From Promethearchaeota archaeon (GTDB lineage Archaea; Asgardarchaeota; Lokiarchaeia; Sigynarchaeales; SOKP01): DNA of 5,456 bases. Shown piece by piece: positions 1-5,456 of this stretch. How positions within the stretch are numbered: position 1 is the stretch's first letter; each line of letters begins with the position of its first letter. The stretch lies in NCBI GenBank assembly GCA_014730295.1, contig WJIN01000210.1, forward strand, positions 1 through 5,456, written 5' to 3'. The translations under genes were made by a program, and so were the position numbers. The notes under the pieces are model-generated. The model saw only the letters and a program-made list of their open reading frames with translations, did not search any database and was not told the origin of the DNA.

Positions 1-2095
1 GGATGCGATTAAGAAGAGCATTGAAAAGAAAGAAGAAGATTTAAAAAAAATAAAAAAGAAGATTGAGGATTTAACCAATAAGAATGAAAGGATTATTGAA
101 ATCAATAAATTTTTAATCCGGTTGAGGGATACGTGTAGTGAGGCAAGTTCTTCAGAATTTGGAGAAGAGAAAATTATTAAAGGCAAAGTGCGAGGAATTG
201 GTGGGATTAATGTTTCTTTTTCAGAATTATATGAGTTATTTCTTCAAAATAATATTCAGTTTAAGCAAGCAGAGGAATTAAAGTCATATAAAGCAAAAGT
301 TTTAGATTATAACAAAAACATAAAAAGTAGTAGAAAAAGTTTAGATATCTTAAAGGAATATCAGAAGGTAAATAAAAGAATTAAAGTTTTAGAACAAAAA
401 ATTAAGGGAAAAAGTTCAAAATTAGATGATTATATCAATTTAGAAACAAAAATAGAATATTTGGAAAAAGAGAAAAGAGAACGAAAATCTAATATTAAAA
501 AATTAGAAAAAGAGAGATTAGAAAATAAAAAAGAAATCGATAATTTGTCAAAATTGATAGAAGATATAAACAAATTACCTTCAAAGTCTTCTTTAATAAG
601 CGATTTAAAGAAACTTCATATTGATGTAAGCAGTAAGGATAATATCAAGGAATTTTGTAAAAAAAAAGTTCCAGAAATTAAAAATGAGATAGATAAAGAA
701 AAGAATAAACTCAATAAAAGTGAGATTGAAAAAGAACGAGTAGAAAAAGAGATAGAAAAAACAAAAGAAAAATTGGATCCTCTAACAAAAAGCATTAAAA
801 AAGCCGCAAACGAATTTGGATATGTTCAAATTGGTGAATTTATAGCTTATTTTGAGTCTTACAATCAAAAATTAAAAAAATATTTGGAGAATTCATATAA
901 ACTGCAAACCCGTTTGGATGTATTAAAGAATGATATCTTAAAAGTCTTAGATGGTAAGAAACCTAAGAATAAAACTCATCTAGAGATAATTGATGATCAA
1001 TTCGATACAATTTTCAAGGAGATTTATGGTAAAAAGGAATTTTTTGAATATGTATTTAAAGACTATTCAAATATTAAACAGTTTGATATTGCCAACAAAT
1101 CTATAATATTCGAGACTCCTGGTGGACTGGAGGAAACGAGGGATTTAGAAGAATTTTCCAGTGGGGAAAAAACTTATGCGTATTGTAGATCAATTATATC
1201 GATGTCGGCAGATATTGCAAAATATAATATTGTAATTTTAGATGAATCATACGCACTTCTTGATCATGAACATAGTCAAGATTTATATAACTTCCAAGAG
1301 GAAATGATTGAACGAAAAGGGATTACTAAATTCATTAATATCCTTCCATTAAAAGAAGATTTAGATGGAATTTTAAAAATTTTGGAGAGAAACTTAGAAG
1401 ATGAAAAGGAGCGAGGAAATGGCGATAATATAGAATTATTAAAAAACAAATTAAATAATGTAAAAGATTTCAAAAAAAAGGTTTCTGAGAATGGATATTA
1501 TCAAGAAATTCATTATCCAGAATATAAAAGAAAGGAATTAATCATGAATGTAGGATACGGGGTTAACATTGGTAAGTCAAGCATTCCAGAAGAAGATATC
1601 GATGAATATGATAAAGAAATTCCATTTTCATTTATATTAGACGGTTCTAATATAGCATATAGTAATAGATTATCAGAGAAGGCTTCAATCCGTAATGTAG
1701 TGAAGTGTAAAAAGAAATTGATGAAGTTTGGAGTGCCTGAAAAATATATATTTATAATTTTTGGTTCTGGAGTTAGGCATCATATTTCAGCTAAAGATGA
1801 ATTTCTATACAATGAATTACTCAAAGATATAAATGTGAATCAAGCACCAGCCGAGAGAGATGATGATTGGTTTATTATAAAATATGCTTTTGATCACAAT
1901 TCCTATATTATAACAAATGATCGTTATTTAGATTATAGAAAGAAGAGTCCTGAATTTGCAGATTTTATTAAGAAACACTCTATTCATTATACCACGTTAG
2001 GTCGAGATATACAATTTGATATGGGAATTAAAGAAAAAATTAAAAATTTAATATCAGAAAATAAAGATAATAAATCTAAAATAAGAGAAATTTAG
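1..2095 (+). CDS. SMC/Rad50-like ATPase fused to C-terminal Zc3h12a-type NYN ribonuclease (5' partial)
   Basis: The frame (first full codon at base 2) is open from the window edge and gives 697 residues. The TTG at 122 is not a credible start because bases 2-121 already encode a charged coiled coil in the same frame, so the N-terminal lobe with Walker A must lie upstream. Residue numbers count from base 2. Coiled coil covers about 1-38, 95-190 and 222-315, with a non-coil turn near 192-226. The ATPase C-lobe follows: ABC signature FSSGEK at 385-390, Walker B VILDES ending in D414-E415, D-loop ALLD at 418-421. After a linker, a NYN/PIN-like nuclease domain spans about 540-675: D547-G-S-N550, acidic run D620-D622 before WFIIK, and N639-D640 with D644. 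These align by eye with the catalytic aspartates of MCPIP1/Regnase-1 (DGSN, DDRF, NDxYRD). Predicted role: ATPase-gated RNA cleavage, probably defensive. Domain calls are strong; the role is inferred. Confidence 0.87.
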   Translation, partial: DAIKKSIEKKEEDLKKIKKKIEDLTNKNERIIEINKFLIRLRDTCSEASSSEFGEEKIIKGKVRGIGGINVSFSELYELFLQNNIQFKQAEELKSYKAKVLDYNKNIKSSRKSLDILKEYQKVNKRIKVLEQKIKGKSSKLDDYINLETKIEYLEKEKRERKSNIKKLEKERLENKKEIDNLSKLIEDINKLPSKSSLISDLKKLHIDVSSKDNIKEFCKKKVPEIKNEIDKEKNKLNKSEIEKERVEKEIEKTKEKLDPLTKSIKKAANEFGYVQIGEFIAYFESYNQKLKKYLENSYKLQTRLDVLKNDILKVLDGKKPKNKTHLEIIDDQFDTIFKEIYGKKEFFEYVFKDYSNIKQFDIANKSIIFETPGGLEETRDLEEFSSGEKTYAYCRSIISMSADIAKYNIVILDESYALLDHEHSQDLYNFQEEMIERKGITKFINILPLKEDLDGILKILERNLEDEKERGNGDNIELLKNKLNNVKDFKKKVSENGYYQEIHYPEYKRKELIMNVGYGVNIGKSSIPEEDIDEYDKEIPFSFILDGSNIAYSNRLSEKASIRNVVKCKKKLMKFGVPEKYIFIIFGSGVRHHISAKDEFLYNELLKDINVNQAPAERDDDWFIIKYAFDHNSYIITNDRYLDYRKKSPEFADFIKKHSIHYTTLGRDIQFDMGIKEKIKNLISENKDNKSKIREI

Positions 2096-2109
2096 GGATT
2101 TACTGAAAA

Positions 2110-2122
2110 TAATTATACAAAT
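2110..2122 (+). promoter_or_regulatory. Possible TATA-like promoter element for the winged-helix gene
   Basis: An AATTATACAA stretch preceded by an A-rich block (GAAAA) resembles an archaeal TATA box with an upstream BRE. Spacing would put transcription start near 2140, leaving a leader of about 14 bases before the ATG at 2154. No Shine-Dalgarno site is visible there, which fits a short or absent leader. In DNA this AT-rich such matches are common, so this is only a candidate. Confidence 0.22.
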
Positions 2123-2153
2123 AAGAAACTACTCAACATATCTATTTCATATT

Positions 2154-2759
2154 ATGAATTTAATTGAATCAATTATTTTGGAATTTGGACCATGTTCAAC
2201 AATAGAGATATTAGATTATTTGAGATCAGATTTAGTTTTTCAGAAAGGACATTATAGCAAGAAAGAATGGACTCGTTCTAAAATAAGATATCAATTAAAC
2301 AAATTAGTAAAAAATAATCCAAAAATCTTAAAATTTAGTTGCGATAGTGGTTATTCTGTAAGGTATGGATTGACTAATTTTGAATATTATTTATTAGAAG
2401 AACCAAGATACCTAAAACCAGAAGGATATTTAAAGTACTGTATGTATTGTGGGATGCCAATTTATATTAATGGTACTCAAGTTTTTCATTTTAAATATAA
2501 TTGTAAACAATTTCATCCTCAAAATTACTTTAATTTACTTAAATTAAAAGATTTTTGGGCAATAATATCTCGAGATTTCATATATGGGATTATAGATGAT
2601 TTACAATCATGTGATCTACGTTTACCAGCTAATAATCAAACAACCTCCAATAAAAAATCTTTATCTGAATTATGGTTAATTAATGAAAAAGCACGAGAAA
2701 AAGAAATAATTGAATCAGACCGATTAATTTCACTTAAAGCTGAAGAATATATTGCATAA
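2154..2759 (+). CDS. Putative winged-helix protein with Cys/His zinc-site motif, unknown function
   Basis: This 201-residue protein is not a family I recognise by name. Residues 1-75 read as a winged helix: helices near 3-10 and 15-24, a basic third helix near 40-53 (the W39-T-R-S-K-I-R region), then a strand-turn-strand wing around 58-73 ending in Y-G-L-T. A metal-site pattern follows: C96-x2-C99, then H112, C117 and H121, suggesting one zinc. The C-terminal part (128-201) is probably helical, charged at its end, with no membrane segment. The gene starts 58 bases after the SMC-nuclease gene on the same strand. The ATG has no Shine-Dalgarno site, so it may be translated from a short leader. 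It could be a DNA-binding regulator of the cassette or an accessory subunit of the SMC-like ATPase; the sequence does not decide between these. Confidence 0.72.
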   Translation: MNLIESIILEFGPCSTIEILDYLRSDLVFQKGHYSKKEWTRSKIRYQLNKLVKNNPKILKFSCDSGYSVRYGLTNFEYYLLEEPRYLKPEGYLKYCMYCGMPIYINGTQVFHFKYNCKQFHPQNYFNLLKLKDFWAIISRDFIYGIIDDLQSCDLRLPANNQTTSNKKSLSELWLINEKAREKEIIESDRLISLKAEEYIA

Positions 2760-2770
2760 AGAATTCTTTA
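2757..2770. repeat. 14-bp perfect palindrome at the stop codon
   Basis: TAAAGAATTCTTTA is perfectly self-complementary and begins on the TAA stop of the winged-helix gene. It has no loop to speak of and no T-run follows, so it does not look like an intrinsic terminator. It could be an operator for a dimeric protein, but roughly one such palindrome is expected by chance in DNA of this length and composition. Confidence 0.3.
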
Positions 2771-2793
2771 AAAGATTAATACTTCAATGTATT

Positions 2794-2819
2794 TACTATA
2801 TATCAATAAATATATTTTT
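2794..2819 (+). promoter_or_regulatory. Possible promoter region for the nuclease-ParA pair
   Basis: The 160-base gap between the winged-helix gene and the nuclease gene is very AT-rich. It contains two TATA-like stretches, CTATATAT at 2796-2803 and AAATATAT at 2808-2815. Either would give a leader of some 80-95 bases before the nuclease ATG. A third candidate, TTTTTAAA at 2853-2860, would give a shorter leader. The gap is long enough to hold a separate promoter for the downstream pair, but the exact element cannot be fixed from sequence alone. Confidence 0.22.
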
Positions 2820-2919
2820 AGAATACAATTAGTAAGAAAATAAATTAGACAATTTTTAAAGTAAAAGAAGAAAAATTAGTTATTAAAAAACCAGAAGATA
2901 ATAGGAAAATGAGAATGTC

Positions 2920-3342
2920 ATGAATTTGAATCCAAATAATGATTTTTTTAACCATAAAAAGAAGATTATTAAAATAATATATTCATCATTAGAAGATTTA
3001 TGTGAATGTCAAAGAGAAAAGCACATTCAAGATATTTTAGCTCGAAGGTTAAAATGCAAATCGAGGATAACCATAACCTCTGAGAGATTTCCAGACATTG
3101 AAATAGATTTACTAGGAGATGATTTTATTATGGAGGTTAAGTATAATGAGAAATATTATTCTGGATTTGGACAAATTCTTGTCCAAAAAATCTTATATAA
3201 CTATTCTAACAATTATTTAATTCATATTCACGAATATCTTGATTCGAAGTTTATTGGAGCGTTTAATAAACTTTCAAAGGAAAGTAATATATCTGGAATT
3301 TTGATAAATAAAAGAAAAAAACAAATAGAGGTTATCACTTAG
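2920..3342 (+). CDS. PD-(D/E)XK superfamily nuclease, small single-domain
   Basis: This 140-residue protein has the core of a restriction-endonuclease-like (PD-(D/E)XK) nuclease. Visible elements are a first helix with E33 (EKHIQDILARRL), an Asp-bearing strand ending in D63 (FPDIEIDLL), the E72-V-K74 catalytic strand, and Q85 in a G-F-G-Q motif at the start of the next helix. All expected metal-binding and catalytic residues are present, so an active Mg-dependent nuclease, probably acting on DNA, is predicted. There is no extra DNA-recognition domain, so targeting probably depends on a partner. The ATG at 2920 is chosen because the next in-frame Met (M71) would delete D63. Only a weak AGGA at 2903-2906 lies upstream. 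Its stop abuts the ATG of the ParA-like gene, implying co-expression. The superfamily call is motif-based; a specific restriction, Holliday-junction or defence subfamily cannot be named. Confidence 0.82.
   Translation: MNLNPNNDFFNHKKKIIKIIYSSLEDLCECQREKHIQDILARRLKCKSRITITSERFPDIEIDLLGDDFIMEVKYNEKYYSGFGQILVQKILYNYSNNYLIHIHEYLDSKFIGAFNKLSKESNISGILINKRKKQIEVIT
3328..3332 (+). promoter_or_regulatory. Shine-Dalgarno site for the ParA-like gene
   Basis: GAGGT lies inside the last codons of the nuclease gene, 10 bases before the ATG at 3343. It matches the usual anti-Shine-Dalgarno sequence. Together with the zero-base gap between the two genes it supports this start and coupled translation of nuclease and ATPase. 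Confidence 0.55.
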
Positions 3343-4173
3343 ATGAGTCAATATAAAATAATTTCATTTCTTTCTGCTCCTGGTGGAGTGGGAAAAACTT
3401 CAATTGCGCTCTTATTAGGTTGGTTTCTCAAACAAGATGGTAATAATAATCTGCTTTTAGATTTAGATCCTAGCCTTGGATTAACGCTAAAATTGATGAA
3501 AATACAAACATATTATCATGAGATTGAAAATAAGAAAAAAACTTCAGCAGATTTATTGAAAAAAATTTCTAAAGAGGAATCAACAAACATTAACCATCTT
3601 GATTATATATCTAGTGCTAGATTTAAAGCTGTTAAAATGGATTTTATTGGATCAAGTATCCGATTAGAAGATGTCATGGGAGATATATGGTATGGAACTT
3701 CATTAGGAAGACGGAAGAAATTAAAGGAAGCAATCGAAATTATTCCAGGAGACAATTATGAATATGTATTAATCGACGTTATTCCATGTTATGGCCTAAA
3801 GTATGCTCTTCTCAATTTAGTAGCAGCTGATTATATTATATTACCTTTGAGAACAACTCTTAATGATATATATAGAACTAAAATGATGATGAATGAACTT
3901 CAAAAAAAAGTTAAAACAGAAATAGGGAAATCAGAATTTCAAAAAAAATTAAATTTTTGTTTCAATATGGTAAATCCTTATGATGAGGATCTAGTTCCTA
4001 AATTTGGCGAATGGTTATTAGATGATTTTCCAGATTCACACTATTTCAAGAAATTTATTAAGAAAAGAAAAAGTTTTGATAGAATGAACACAGATAATGA
4101 AAAAAGTTATGATATAAATAATGTAAAAGAAGTATTTGAACCATTCTATAAAGAATTTAAAAAGAATTTTTGA
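3343..4173 (+). CDS. ParA/MinD-like P-loop ATPase with atypical Walker A
   Basis: The 276-residue protein has the ParA/MinD (SIMIBI) layout: Walker A at 12-19 (APGGVGKT), Walker A' strand with D40-L-D42-P43, Walker B VLID with D145 followed by a Pro-containing loop, and the A-A-D-Y-I-I-L-P-L strand (161-169) typical of ParA. Family members bind ATP as sandwich dimers and position plasmids, chromosomes or protein complexes. Here the signature lysine of the deviant Walker A (K directly before GG) is P13, while the P-loop lysine K18 and T19 are kept. ATP binding is therefore likely, but dimer-dependent hydrolysis may differ. No N-terminal helix-turn-helix, no obvious C-terminal amphipathic membrane helix, and no ParB/parS partner is seen. 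The start directly follows the nuclease stop and has a Shine-Dalgarno site, so it probably works with that nuclease, for example to localise or gate it (inference), rather than as a plasmid partition protein. Confidence 0.86.
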   Translation: MSQYKIISFLSAPGGVGKTSIALLLGWFLKQDGNNNLLLDLDPSLGLTLKLMKIQTYYHEIENKKKTSADLLKKISKEESTNINHLDYISSARFKAVKMDFIGSSIRLEDVMGDIWYGTSLGRRKKLKEAIEIIPGDNYEYVLIDVIPCYGLKYALLNLVAADYIILPLRTTLNDIYRTKMMMNELQKKVKTEIGKSEFQKKLNFCFNMVNPYDEDLVPKFGEWLLDDFPDSHYFKKFIKKRKSFDRMNTDNEKSYDINNVKEVFEPFYKEFKKNF

Positions 4174-4176
4174 AAA

Positions 4177-4205
4177 TTTTTCCTTATTCTTATTATCATT
4201 TTTTT
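4177..4205 (+). terminator. T-rich transcription terminator after the ParA-like gene
   Basis: A pyrimidine-rich stretch starts three bases after the stop codon, with a run of five T at 4177-4181, TTATT blocks, and seven T at 4199-4205. No preceding GC hairpin is visible. Consecutive oligo-T tracts of this kind are the normal archaeal intrinsic termination signal. The position separates the cassette from the exporter gene. Confidence 0.5.
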
Positions 4206-4250
4206 CAGACAAGCTTTTCATTGAATTATTTCTGGTAAAATAACAATACT

Positions 4251-4270
4251 TAATAATAGTTAAATAGAAA
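4251..4270 (+). promoter_or_regulatory. Possible promoter for the MATE exporter gene
   Basis: The TTAAATAG stretch near 4260 is a TATA-like candidate that would place transcription start near 4289, leaving a leader of about 25 bases that includes the Shine-Dalgarno site. A second AT box (AAATATAATA, 4284-4293) would start transcription at the TTG itself and exclude that site, so it fits less well. The rest of the 141-base gap shows only the upstream T-rich terminator. Confidence 0.27.
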
Positions 4271-4302
4271 AAAAATTATCATTAAATATAATATCCAGAC
4301 TT

Positions 4303-4308
4303 AAGGTG
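4303..4308 (+). promoter_or_regulatory. Shine-Dalgarno site deciding a TTG start
   Basis: AAGGTG lies six bases before the TTG at 4315. The exporter frame is closed by a TGA at 4309-4311, so the TTG is the first possible start. The next in-frame ATG (4393) would cut into the first membrane segment. This is the clearest ribosome binding site in the window. Confidence 0.65.
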
Positions 4309-4314
4309 TGAAAT

Positions 4315-5456
4315 TTGGGTATAAAATCAGATAGCACGAATGATACAAAATTTAAATTAAAATATTCACTGAGACAATATCCATGGAAGTTTATGGGATA
4401 TATTATACTCTCTCTTGCGATTCCGAGACTATATTCACTAACCAGTACTTTTTGGATAGGACAGATCGATTATTCTTCATTATCCATCGCCGAGCAATAT
4501 GAATTTATGGGGATACTCATAGAAATAGTAAATGAAACAATTCCTTTCGGAGTGTTAGCTTTAGTAAGTCAGAATTATAAAAAGCAAGAAATGGTCAAAA
4601 AACAGGTCTCAACGGCAATTTTACTCCAATTATTACTCTCCTCAGTTCTCTCGATCGTAATTCTGGTCAATATGCCATCATTCGTGAATTTTATCGGTAC
4701 ATCTCAAGAGTTAGTGGATAGAACAATCACATATCTATCTTTAAGAGCTATTGCACTCCCCTTTAATTCAGTAGCCTTACTATTAATAATAAGCTTAAAA
4801 TCGATGGATAAAGCAAGATTGGGATTAGAAATAGTTGCGATTAATGTCCTTATTAATATGCTCCTGGACTTATTCTTAGTGTCAGATTTCAATTTTTCGC
4901 TACAATTAGGATTAAGTGGAGTTGCGATAGGATATCTCATTTCTAACATTATTTATTGTGCTTTAGCGGTGATTGGAGTGATTTACGCGTTTTCTTTACA
5001 AAAACCCAAGATCAAGAGTGAATACCTTAAGGAAGAATCAATTGATCTATTCAAAGTGGGTGGATGGACTGGTCTGGATTCACTCATTCGGAATGTTTTT
5101 TATTTTTTTATATTGCAAGCACTCAATTATTTAGGACCAAATCAATTTGCTGGATTCCAATTATTTCAGAAAATCATGTGGACCGTTCTTATCCCTGTAA
5201 TCGCCATTTCCCAAGGAACAAGTATTAGAGTCGGAAACTACTTGAAAGAAGAACACGCACGGGAAAAGATTTTGAATATATTGAAAACGTCCTCTTTTCT
5301 GGGATTTCTTATAGTTGGAGTCTTTGGTATTCTTGGATTACTTTTCATTGATGCATTCGGAGCGGTATTTACTTCCAATCCCAAGGTTATTTATTATTCG
5401 GGAATTATGTTCTTCTGGCAAATCATTCCGTATATTCTGTTTGCTATAGCAATGAA
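4315..5456 (+). CDS. MATE-family efflux transporter (3' partial)
   Basis: The frame runs without a stop from the TTG at 4315 to the window end, giving 380 residues. The MATE family normally has about 440-460 residues and 12 membrane helices. About ten hydrophobic segments are visible, near residues 24-42, 63-84, 98-120, 141-160, 168-189, 200-227, 252-272, 285-305, 323-346 and 362-380. Family-like stretches include the NETIPFGVLALVSQ region (about 73-86), LGLSGVAIGYLISN (about 198-211, like the GxxGaAxAtxis motif) and the second-half equivalent PVIAISQGTSIRVGNYLKEE (about 293-312). It should be an inner-membrane Na+ or H+ antiporter exporting cationic compounds; the substrate is unknown. Its G+C and codon use (CTC, ATC, TCC common) are clearly higher than in the genes to the left, and it has its own ribosome site. 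It is therefore probably a chromosomal neighbour rather than part of the nuclease cassette. Confidence 0.85.
   Translation, partial: MGIKSDSTNDTKFKLKYSLRQYPWKFMGYIILSLAIPRLYSLTSTFWIGQIDYSSLSIAEQYEFMGILIEIVNETIPFGVLALVSQNYKKQEMVKKQVSTAILLQLLLSSVLSIVILVNMPSFVNFIGTSQELVDRTITYLSLRAIALPFNSVALLLIISLKSMDKARLGLEIVAINVLINMLLDLFLVSDFNFSLQLGLSGVAIGYLISNIIYCALAVIGVIYAFSLQKPKIKSEYLKEESIDLFKVGGWTGLDSLIRNVFYFFILQALNYLGPNQFAGFQLFQKIMWTVLIPVIAISQGTSIRVGNYLKEEHAREKILNILKTSSFLGFLIVGVFGILGLLFIDAFGAVFTSNPKVIYYSGIMFFWQIIPYILFAIAM

Noticed and set aside
122..124. TTG at 122 as the start of the SMC-nuclease gene
   Set aside because: The same frame is open to the window edge and encodes a continuing coiled coil, and no convincing ribosome site precedes the TTG. 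The gene is 5' truncated by the window.
1276..1473. 65-codon minus-strand frame inside the SMC-nuclease gene
   Set aside because: It lies fully opposite a well-supported coding region, has low-complexity Ser/Phe/Lys content and no recognisable motif.
2808..2817. 10-bp palindrome AAATATATTT
   Set aside because: It is pure A/T and too short; many such matches are expected in this base composition. It is better read as part of an AT-rich promoter candidate.
3343..4173. Plasmid partition locus (ParA with ParB and parS)
   Set aside because: No ParB-like gene follows and no repeated centromere-like sites are visible. The neighbouring small gene is a PD-(D/E)XK nuclease.
4036..4221. 61-codon minus-strand frame with a hydrophobic Ile/Phe stretch resembling a membrane segment
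   Set aside because: It is antisense to the 3' end of the ParA-like gene. The Phe/Ile-rich content is what AAA/AAT-rich sense codons give on the opposite strand.
4704..4949. 81-codon minus-strand frame inside the MATE gene
   Set aside because: It is antisense to an intact transporter frame with clear membrane helices and has no motif of its own.
1..5456. CRISPR array, tRNA or rRNA genes, insertion sequence ends
   Set aside because: Reading both strands I saw no regularly spaced repeats, no tRNA-like cloverleaf or conserved rRNA stretch, and no transposase or terminal inverted repeats. The two larger gaps (160 and 141 bases) hold only AT-rich sequence with the elements listed.

Overview
The window is AT-rich (hand counts of sample 60-base blocks give roughly 18-27% G+C in the first gene and 38-40% in the last). 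It carries five protein genes, all on the + strand and all closely spaced; two of them run off the window ends. Several features fit an archaeon: a TTG start behind a GGTG-type Shine-Dalgarno site, T-rich tracts rather than hairpins at a gene end, AT-box promoter candidates, and a gene with no ribosome binding site. An Asgard-like archaeon is possible, but no taxonomic marker is present and an AT-rich bacterium is not excluded.

Layout. (1) Bases 1-2095: the 3' part of a large gene whose reading frame is already open at the left edge. It encodes a coiled coil, the C-terminal lobe of an SMC/Rad50-type ATPase (signature motif, Walker B, D-loop), and a C-terminal NYN/PIN-like nuclease domain of the Zc3h12a (Regnase/MCPIP1) type. 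(2) 2154-2759: a small protein with a predicted winged helix and a Cys/His zinc-site pattern. (3) 2920-3342: a compact PD-(D/E)XK nuclease. (4) 3343-4173: a ParA/MinD-like ATPase starting on the base after the nuclease stop codon. (5) 4315 to the right edge: a MATE-family multidrug/organic-cation exporter, cut by the window end.

Genes 1-4 look like an accessory cassette and gene 5 like a chromosomal neighbour: base composition and leucine codon use change between them, and a T-rich probable terminator lies at the junction. The cassette combines an SMC-like mechano-ATPase fused to a predicted RNase, a putative DNA-binding/zinc protein, a second nuclease and a ParA-type ATPase. By analogy with RloC and PrrC (ABC ATPase fused to an anticodon nuclease), Lamassu (SMC plus nuclease) and Wadjet (SMC complex plus Toprim nuclease), the most economical reading is an anti-phage or anti-plasmid system. 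I do not recognise this exact gene set, and its function is inference. The missing 5' part of gene 1, and anything upstream of it, would be needed to define the system.
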